From CALESS01 sp041741455 (lineage in GTDB: Bacteria; Chloroflexota; Anaerolineae; Anaerolineales; Anaerolineaceae), in the NCBI GenBank assembly GCA_041741455.1, contig JBGSJZ010000054.1:1-54861 (forward strand): 54,861 nucleotides of DNA, read 5' to 3'. Made by a program: the position numbers and the translations under genes. The stretch's first letter is position 1, and the number at the start of each line of letters is the position of its first letter. Of the stretch, positions 49,682-54,861 are shown one piece after another. The notes under the pieces are model-generated. The model searched no databases and was not told the origin of the DNA. It saw nothing but the letters and a program-made list of their open reading frames with translations.

Positions 49682-50094
49682 GCCTGCTCTGCGCTGCCCA
49701 TACCCTGCACGGCGGCGCGGATATCTTCAGCGATCTTGACGGTGGAAGTGCCTGGACCGTAAACGGCCTGGACGCCCATCGCCAGCAGCGCCGGGATATC
49801 TTCTTCAGGGATGATGCCGCCCAGGAAGAGGTGCACATCGCCCTGCCCGTTGGCGCGCAACAGGTCCAGCACGCGCGGGGTGAGCGCCAGGTGCGCCCCG
49901 GAGAGGATGGACAGCCCCACCGCGTCCACGTCCTCCTGCAGGGCCGCCTCGGCAATCATTTCCGGGGTCTGGCGCAGGCCGGTGTAGATGACTTCCATCC
50001 CGGCATCCCGCAATGCGCGCGCTACCACTTTGGCGCCGCGGTCGTGCCCATCCAGGCCGGGCTTGGCGATCAGCACACGAATCTTTTTCTCCAT
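49678..50094 (-). CDS. Methylmalonyl-CoA mutase, B12-binding subunit
   Basis: A 138-residue cobalamin-binding domain as a separate protein: RVLIAKPGLDGHDRGAKVVARAL with the axial-ligand motif D-x-H-x-x-G (Asp15-His17-Gly20), VDAVGLSILSGAHLALTPRVLDLL, and FLGGIIPEEDIPALLAMGVQAVYGPGTS. This is the small-subunit form of methylmalonyl-CoA (or 2-hydroxyisobutyryl/ethylmalonyl-type) mutases. The catalytic large subunit is not in the window. It is coupled to meaB. Confidence 0.92.
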   Translation of the reverse strand: MEKKIRVLIAKPGLDGHDRGAKVVARALRDAGMEVIYTGLRQTPEMIAEAALQEDVDAVGLSILSGAHLALTPRVLDLLRANGQGDVHLFLGGIIPEEDIPALLAMGVQAVYGPGTSTVKIAEDIRAAVQGMGSAEQA

Positions 50095-50114
50095 AACACC
50101 TCGCTGAGATTAAC

Positions 50115-50135
50115 ACTGGTTACCAGTAAATTATA
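50115..50135 (-). promoter_or_regulatory. Promoter and palindrome of the mutase-meaB operon
   Basis: Minus-strand TATAAT (50135-50130), 36 bases before ATG 50094. ACTGGTTACCAGT (50115-50127) is a palindrome (ACTGGT-T-ACCAGT) just downstream of the -10. It could be a repressor site, and its arms resemble FadR-type half sites. Confidence 0.5.
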
Positions 50136-50300
50136 CCGCTGATTGATTTCGATTCACGGTGACACAGGTAATATTGATGGACGACTCTTGTCCGTAAATC
50201 AGAATGCCTGGAGGCGATATTTTTGATTACCAGTCCAATGCTAGAAAGGCATATAATTAAATCTCAGTTCATCCGGGTCAGGTATTCTCAGGAAAAAAGT

Positions 50301-51299
50301 ATGCAAACATTGATCAACCGCTTGGAACAAATCGCCCGGGAGACAGGCTTTTCCGGCGTCATCTCCATGGATCAGCAGAATGTCAGTCTTTTTTGCCAGG
50401 CGTATGGCGATCGGGATGTCAAAAACCAACTTCTCAATACCCCTACCACCCGCTTCGGGATCGCCTCGGGAACCAAGCTCTTTACCGCCCTGGGCATTGG
50501 CAAGTTGATCGACCAGGGGCGGATTTCTCTGCAGACTGGTGTTGGCGAAATTGCGAGTGAGTACCAGGGTTTCATCGACCCGTGTGCCACCATCCTGCAG
50601 CTCCTGACCCATACCTCCGGCATCTATGATTACTATGACGAAGAAATCGAACAGGATTGGGATCATTTTTTCGTCGAAATCCCCTGGTATCACCTGGAGA
50701 CTCCATCCGATTATCTTCCGCTGTTTGTGAACAAGCCACCGAAATTTCTGCTGGGAGAGCGCTACTCCTACTCCAACGGCGGCTATGTTTTACTGGGGAT
50801 GTTGATCGAAAAGTTGACCGGTCAACGTTATCGGGATTTTATCCAGGAGCATATCCTGGCGCCAGCGGGCATGACCCATTCCGGCTTCTTCGCCCTCAAT
50901 GACCTGCCTGAAAATACCGCCAATGGCTACCTGGCTGACCGCCAGACCACCAATATTTACAACCTGCCCATCCGCGGTGGTGGGGATGGGGGAATGTTCA
51001 CCACGGCCGCAGATTTGGCTGCCTTTTGGCCCAAGTTGCTCACCGGGGAGATCCTTTTGGCAGAGACCACCTGTCAATTCCTGGCAAGCCAACATAAATT
51101 TGATGAGCAAAGGGCCTATGGCTGCGGAGTGTATAAACGCCTGGAAGACCGGCTGTATTATATCCTTGGTGGAGATGCCGGGGTGGGTTTCGCCTCCTAC
51201 TACCAACTCCCCGAACAGTTGACTGTCAGCATCCTTTCCAATATCAGTGATGGAATCGACATTCTGCTAACCGTTATTCGCGAATTCTTTGGCTGGTAG
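50301..51299 (+). CDS. Beta-lactamase-fold serine hydrolase (class C-like)
   Basis: A 332-residue protein without a signal peptide. SxxK motif Ser56-Gly-Thr-Lys59 in FGIASGTKLF, YSN (157-159) in ERYSYSNGGYVLLG, and a third box RGGGDGGMFTT. This is the class C / PBP-like esterase fold; true lactamases are exported, so a cytosolic esterase or peptidase is more likely. AGGA stands seven bases before ATG 50301; the longer frame from 50223 is rejected. It is followed by two GNAT genes and a kinase. Confidence 0.88.
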   Translation: MQTLINRLEQIARETGFSGVISMDQQNVSLFCQAYGDRDVKNQLLNTPTTRFGIASGTKLFTALGIGKLIDQGRISLQTGVGEIASEYQGFIDPCATILQLLTHTSGIYDYYDEEIEQDWDHFFVEIPWYHLETPSDYLPLFVNKPPKFLLGERYSYSNGGYVLLGMLIEKLTGQRYRDFIQEHILAPAGMTHSGFFALNDLPENTANGYLADRQTTNIYNLPIRGGGDGGMFTTAADLAAFWPKLLTGEILLAETTCQFLASQHKFDEQRAYGCGVYKRLEDRLYYILGGDAGVGFASYYQLPEQLTVSILSNISDGIDILLTVIREFFGW

Positions 51300-51326
51300 T
51301 TTAGAGCCAGAAAATTAGGTAGAGAG

Positions 51327-51824
51327 ATGATCACAACCAGGCGCATTCGACCGGGAGAGGTGCAATTGTTCAAAAGTCTGAGGCTGAGAGCCTTGCAGGA
51401 TGCCCCATACGCCTTTTCGTCCACCTACGAAGCGGCCCTGCAGCGCACGGATCAGAGCTGGCAGGAACAGGCCGAGCGAACTGCCCGGGGAGCGGATCGA
51501 GCCACTTTTTTCGCCTTTATGGGTGATGAAGCGATTGGCATGGCCGCTCTCTATCGCCTGGAGGACCAGGCGCAGGTGGGTGAATTGCTGCAAGTCTGGG
51601 TCGCCCCCGGACAGCGGGGCGGGCAGACCACCAAGTGCTTGATTGATGGGGTCTTTGCCTGGGCAGCTGCCAATCATTTCTGTAAAATCGTTGCCGTGGT
51701 GCACAGGGAGAACCACCGGGCTATTCAGTTCTATCTCAGATATGGCTTAAAACCTTTGGAAGTGCTCGACCCTCCGGCCCTGGATTTAGAAAATTTAACT
51801 CTGGTCAAGGAAGTGGTCAGCTAG
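51327..51824 (+). CDS. GNAT acetyltransferase
   Basis: A 165-residue GNAT: IRPGEVQLFKSLRLRALQDAPYAFSSTYE, GELLQVWVAPGQRGGQTTKCLIDGVFAWAAANHFCKIVAVVHRENHRAIQFYLRYGLKPLE. The acetyl-CoA loop is Q-R-G-G-Q, close to the usual R/Q-x-x-G-x-G/A. The opening resembles members that act on amino groups of small molecules. Substrate unknown. AGGTAGAG before ATG. Confidence 0.87.
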   Translation: MITTRRIRPGEVQLFKSLRLRALQDAPYAFSSTYEAALQRTDQSWQEQAERTARGADRATFFAFMGDEAIGMAALYRLEDQAQVGELLQVWVAPGQRGGQTTKCLIDGVFAWAAANHFCKIVAVVHRENHRAIQFYLRYGLKPLEVLDPPALDLENLTLVKEVVS

Positions 51825-51877
51825 GTTCCCTAATCTTCTCGCAGATCTGCCCCATCCTCAATTCGGGAGACAACCCC

Positions 51878-52447
51878 ATGCTCTATCTTGAAACTGAACG
51901 GCTCATTCTTAAACCCCACACCCAGAACAGCCTGGTCTGGCTGAATACCACCTTCAATCACCCCAACGAGGATTATTTCGATAGCGATGACCCACCCCGC
52001 CAGCGCCTGGAAACGCTGGAGGAAACCCAGACGCTGCTCGACCGCATCCTGCATCGTCCGTCGGATGCCGATATCATCGACTACGCCATTCACATCAAGG
52101 AAAAGGATGAGTTGATAGGCTGTGGGATGATTGCCCACATCAATTCTTACAACCGGCGCTGTGATCTGGGCATTGGCCTGGGTTGGAATACAGAAAACTG
52201 GGGCAAAGGTTACGCCAGCGAAACCTTGCAGGCGATCATTGCTTATTGCTTCACCGAGCTGGGGCTGAATCGGATTGGGGCAGAGATCTATGAATTCAAC
52301 GCCCATTCCATCCGCCTGTTTGAGCGCAATGGCTTTCGCCGAGAAGGAATCCTGCGCCAGTATATTTTCAAGGATGGTGTTTTCAAGGATTCGTACCTGT
52401 ACAGCCTGCTGCGCGAGGATTGGCAGAAAACCAACCTGCAAAGCTGA
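51878..52447 (+). CDS. RimJ/RimL-type GNAT acetyltransferase
   Basis: A 189-residue protein: LETERLILKPHTQNSLVWLNTTF, IGCGMIAHINSYNRRCDLGIGLGWNTENWGKGYASETLQAIIAYCFTELGLNRIGAEIYEFNAHSIRLFERNGFRREGILRQYIFKDG. A classic RimJ/L ribosomal-protein-style GNAT, though many acetylate other amines. It follows the previous GNAT by 53 bases; GGGAG upstream. Confidence 0.9.
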   Translation: MLYLETERLILKPHTQNSLVWLNTTFNHPNEDYFDSDDPPRQRLETLEETQTLLDRILHRPSDADIIDYAIHIKEKDELIGCGMIAHINSYNRRCDLGIGLGWNTENWGKGYASETLQAIIAYCFTELGLNRIGAEIYEFNAHSIRLFERNGFRREGILRQYIFKDGVFKDSYLYSLLREDWQKTNLQS

Positions 52448-52469
52448 TTCTTAGGAAAGGACGCTGTTG

Positions 52470-53366
52470 ATGAACTACCCTCGTGATCAGCACCTGCCGG
52501 CTGTGCAGGTATTTCTACGCCAGCAGGTTGCCAACCAGGCCTGGCAAATTACCCGGCCGCCGCACGGCACTGGCCAGGAGACGTACTTTGCCAGCGGGCA
52601 GGACCAGGAGGTCTTCATCAAACTGGGTGCCCGGGTTGAACTGTATCGGGCCGCCGCCCAGCTCGTCCTGGCTCCACCGCTCATCGCCGCCGGCTGCTTG
52701 CAAGAGGGTACCTCAATTCTTGTCCAGCAGCGCATCCAGGGCCATATGCCCACCCGTCAAGATTTTCAACGCCTCCTGCGCCAATTTGCCCAAAGTATTC
52801 GCTCACTGCACGGTTCGCAGGCCTTGCAGCAGCATTTAGCCCCGCGTCTCTCGCATCAATATCGGGACGTTGGTCTGGAGATGCTGGTGGAGGTCGAGCA
52901 GCGCTGGCAGTTCTATGCCCCATGTGTGCCTTCTCGGGTAGCCGGGTATGTGAATGAAAAGATGGAATATCTTAAAAACCGCCTCGGGCAGCTCCAGGGA
53001 TCTGGACTGGTGGCCTCGCACAGTGATCCCTGCAACGCCAACTGGCTGGTATCGGATGAAGAACGGGTTTACCTGCTGGATTTCGAAGCCATGCGCCTGG
53101 ATGACCCGGCCCTCGACCTGGGGGCGGTACTGTGGTGGTACTATCCGCCCGATCTGCGCCCGGAATTCCTGGCGCTTGCCGGCTGCCCGAATGATGCAGA
53201 CTTCCGGGAACGGATGCGGGTGCGCATGGCTGTTCATAACCTGCACATCCTGCTGCCCTGCCCGGACAGTTTCGACCGCTTCGATCCGCACAGCTTTGAA
53301 GCCGACCTGGTTGACTTCCGCGCCGTGGTCGAAGGAAATGAAAATCCCCAGGGCTACCAGGATTGA
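52470..53366 (+). CDS. Aminoglycoside-phosphotransferase-like kinase
   Basis: A 298-residue protein kinase-fold enzyme (APH/choline-kinase family). N-lobe VFIKLGARVELYRAA with the ATP-binding Lys, hinge VQQRIQGHMPT, Brenner motif ASHSDPCNANWLV (catalytic Asp), and metal motif YLLDFEAMRLDDPALDLGAVLWWYYP. Substrate unknown: members act on amino sugars, choline, thiamine or ethanolamine. GGAAAGGA upstream; the start may be TTG 52467 or ATG 52470. It converges on the LCP gene with 16 bases between stops. Confidence 0.85.
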   Translation: MNYPRDQHLPAVQVFLRQQVANQAWQITRPPHGTGQETYFASGQDQEVFIKLGARVELYRAAAQLVLAPPLIAAGCLQEGTSILVQQRIQGHMPTRQDFQRLLRQFAQSIRSLHGSQALQQHLAPRLSHQYRDVGLEMLVEVEQRWQFYAPCVPSRVAGYVNEKMEYLKNRLGQLQGSGLVASHSDPCNANWLVSDEERVYLLDFEAMRLDDPALDLGAVLWWYYPPDLRPEFLALAGCPNDADFRERMRVRMAVHNLHILLPCPDSFDRFDPHSFEADLVDFRAVVEGNENPQGYQD

Positions 53367-53382
53367 TTTCGCAAAAACTTTT

Positions 53383-54693
53383 TTATGGCGTCGGCGTGAG
53401 CGTTGTGGTGGGTGTTGGCGTCTGCGAAGCTGTGTAGCTGGGCGTGATGGTCAGGCTGGGGGTGATGGTAAAGGTCGCGGTGCGGGTGGGGCTGGGCGTG
53501 AATGTCGCGCTGGGCGTGAAGGTCATCGTGCGGGTGTAGGTCGCCGTGGGGACGAGCGTTCGGGTCGCGGTCGGCGTATAGGTTGGGGTGAAGGTATAGG
53601 TCGGCAGGGGTGTCTCGGAGGGTGTGGGGGAGACGGTCAGCTCATATTGCAGCGTCACCACCACCTCGGCCAGGGCCGCTGGCACCTGGACAAAAGTCAG
53701 CGCCTCGTTCATCAAGGTCTGCAGGGCGGTCGGGTCGGGCAGGAAGACCCTGGCCCGGTCATCGCTCGGGAAATCCCAGCGCGGCAGCTCATCGGTCTGC
53801 AGGGTGTAATAACGCATGCGATTGGGGTCGCCGAACTTGAGCGCCAGCGGGATGGCCTCCAACAGGTCATTCAGGGTCAGGTCGGTCTCCACCGTTTTGG
53901 CGTAGGCCTCCCATAGCTCGGGCAGGCGCACCAGGTTGCCGCCGTAGATCAGGCGCTGCAGGGTCAGGCGCAGTACCTCCTGCTGGCGGCGGTTGCGGGA
54001 GGGCTCGTCCGCTCCCAGGCGGAAGGTGGCATAGCACAGGGCTTGCTCGCCGTTCAGCATCCACGTGCCCTGGGGCAGCCCGCCGCACAGGTTGGGAATC
54101 GGCTGCAGGATGGTCGCTTCGATCCCGCCGATGTCGTCGATAAAGGCCTTGAAATCATCGTTGTGAATGAAGGCCCAGGAATCCGGGCGCAGGCCGAAGT
54201 TGTATTCGATGGTGCGCTGGAAGCCACGTGCCCCGCTGACCGCGTAGGCCACCCCCAGGCGTTGCATGGTGTAGCCGGGGATGTAGACCAGCAAATCTGG
54301 CGGCAGCGAGAGCAGGGCGGCCTTGGCCAGGCGCGGGTGGTAGATGACCAGCGTGATTTGATCCGTGCGGCTGATGTAAGGCGCCGGGCGGTCGGTGCCG
54401 AGCAGGGCCAGCACCTGGATTTCATCGGGATAATCCAGCCGGGTCGCCGGGTAGGGAATTTGGGTGACTGAGGGCAGGCTGGGACCTTCGTAGCGGCCCC
54501 AGGGTCGGGCCGGGTCGGGCGTCATGGTTGGGGTGATGGTGGGGGTTGCAGTCGGCGCCAGCGGCAGGGTCAGCGTGGCAGAGGGGGTGGGGGTGGCCGG
54601 GAGGGCTGTCGGGGTGGTTTTTGGCAGCAACAGGCTGCAGCCAGCCAGCGCCAGCACCACTAACCCGCTGAGTACCGCCCAGGATTTTCTCAT
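53383..54693 (-). CDS. LytR-CpsA-Psr family lipoprotein with Thr/Pro stalks at both ends
   Basis: A 436-residue lipoprotein. Lipobox LALAGC with Cys19, a Thr/Pro stalk (about 25-70), then the LCP core: LLGTDRPAPYISRTDQITLVIYHPRLAKAALLSLPPDLLVYIPGY, DDFKAFIDDIGGIEATI, QALCYATFRLGADEPSRNRRQQEVLRLTLQRL. A second Thr/Pro-rich tail (about 360-436, TPTYTPTATRTLVPT repeats) ends the protein. LCP proteins link polymers to the cell wall. ATG 54693 lies six bases after a TATAAT box, so the mRNA is leaderless. Confidence 0.88.
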   Translation of the reverse strand: MRKSWAVLSGLVVLALAGCSLLLPKTTPTALPATPTPSATLTLPLAPTATPTITPTMTPDPARPWGRYEGPSLPSVTQIPYPATRLDYPDEIQVLALLGTDRPAPYISRTDQITLVIYHPRLAKAALLSLPPDLLVYIPGYTMQRLGVAYAVSGARGFQRTIEYNFGLRPDSWAFIHNDDFKAFIDDIGGIEATILQPIPNLCGGLPQGTWMLNGEQALCYATFRLGADEPSRNRRQQEVLRLTLQRLIYGGNLVRLPELWEAYAKTVETDLTLNDLLEAIPLALKFGDPNRMRYYTLQTDELPRWDFPSDDRARVFLPDPTALQTLMNEALTFVQVPAALAEVVVTLQYELTVSPTPSETPLPTYTFTPTYTPTATRTLVPTATYTRTMTFTPSATFTPSPTRTATFTITPSLTITPSYTASQTPTPTTTLTPTP

Positions 54694-54699
54694 TTTTGG

Positions 54700-54708
54700 A
54701 TTATAGCA
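54700..54708 (-). promoter_or_regulatory. -10 box of the LCP gene, leaderless arrangement
   Basis: TGCTATAAT (54708-54700, extended -10), six bases (CCAAAA), then ATG 54693. Predicted transcription start at the start codon. Confidence 0.65.
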
Positions 54709-54843
54709 CGAGATGTACCGCAAGCTGACACCAAAATTTTGCGCAAACAGGGCTACAAGTCATCCCAAAGAAAAACGATAACCTTCTGAGTGAGATAAGA
54801 TTTGGTTACCACACCAACAATCTTTTCACCAGGAGGTTGTCGC

Positions 54844-54861
54844 ATGAAACAGTATACCTGC
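54844..54861 (+). CDS. Truncated gene start, MKQYTC...
   Basis: ATG 54844 follows a strong AGGAGG (54831-54836, seven bases). Only six codons (MKQYTC) lie in the window. An early Cys is common in rubredoxin-like or zinc-ribbon starts, but nothing more can be said. Confidence 0.6.

Noticed and set aside
53400..53640. Repeat array that could suggest a CRISPR or minisatellite
   Set aside because: The repeats are codons for the Thr/Pro tail of the LCP protein; no constant direct repeats with unique spacers are present.

Overview
The window looks like chromosomal DNA of an uncultured member of the Chloroflexota, most likely Anaerolineae-like. This is inferred from gene style, not from a marker search. 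The pointers are a NurA/HerA operon, an archaeal-type AspS, secreted proteins with Thr/Pro-rich stalks, orphan B12-domain/MeaB genes, moderately high GC, and many short palindromic intergenic repeats. No rRNA, tRNA, CRISPR array, transposase or prophage was recognised.

Layout. 1-1369: end of a PcrA/UvrD helicase gene, a HigBA toxin-antitoxin pair with its own operator, and a SnoaL-like gene. 1425-4423 (minus): hom, a folK fused to a DUF1905/OmdA-like tail, and folP. 4616-7306: a decayed TIR-NACHT-TPR gene, then a repeat-rich gap with a 103-bp direct duplication. 7307-10079 (minus): an MFS transporter and an anchored two-repeat protein. 10241-13745: nurA, a small HAS-barrel-like gene and herA, translationally coupled. 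13818-15521 (minus): an AbiE toxin-antitoxin pair behind a large AT-rich palindrome. 15736-17533: an ABC-F gene preceded by a leader peptide and an attenuator-like terminator. 17803-18768: a Gfo/Idh/MocA oxidoreductase. 18805-21828 (minus): a PqqD-like, HprK-like, Tat-exported protein and nucleotidyltransferase cassette. 22047-26559: a GH13 enzyme and gyrA. 26518-27508 (minus): birA and a small membrane protein.

28014-29747 holds the most striking gene, a glycerol-kinase-like protein with a C-terminal LuxR-type DNA-binding domain and changed substrate-pocket residues. 30156-34463 carries membrane, acetyltransferase and hydrolase genes. 34518-38131 (minus) is a surface module: a two-repeat anchored protein, an AlkP-superfamily membrane protein, a YLDPGTGS mini-protein and a histone-H1-like Lys-rich protein. 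38340-39366 holds two small genes. 39499-50094 (minus) is a long, mostly co-directional run: B12-binding mutase subunit, meaB, aspS, GNAT, prs, mutM, four small regulatory or unknown proteins, a CAP/LysM surface protein and a large secreted repeat protein. 50301-53366 (plus): serine hydrolase, two GNATs, an aminoglycoside-phosphotransferase-like kinase. 53383-54693 (minus): an LCP-family lipoprotein. A truncated gene begins at 54844.

Regulation visible in sequence: extended -10 promoters (TGnTATAAT) recur, and three genes (abiEi, birA, the LCP gene) have a -10 box exactly six bases before ATG, which indicates leaderless mRNAs. The best candidates for undescribed biology are the kinase-LuxR fusion, the ABC-F attenuator, the PqqD/HprK/Tat cassette and the three-gene NurA/HerA operon.
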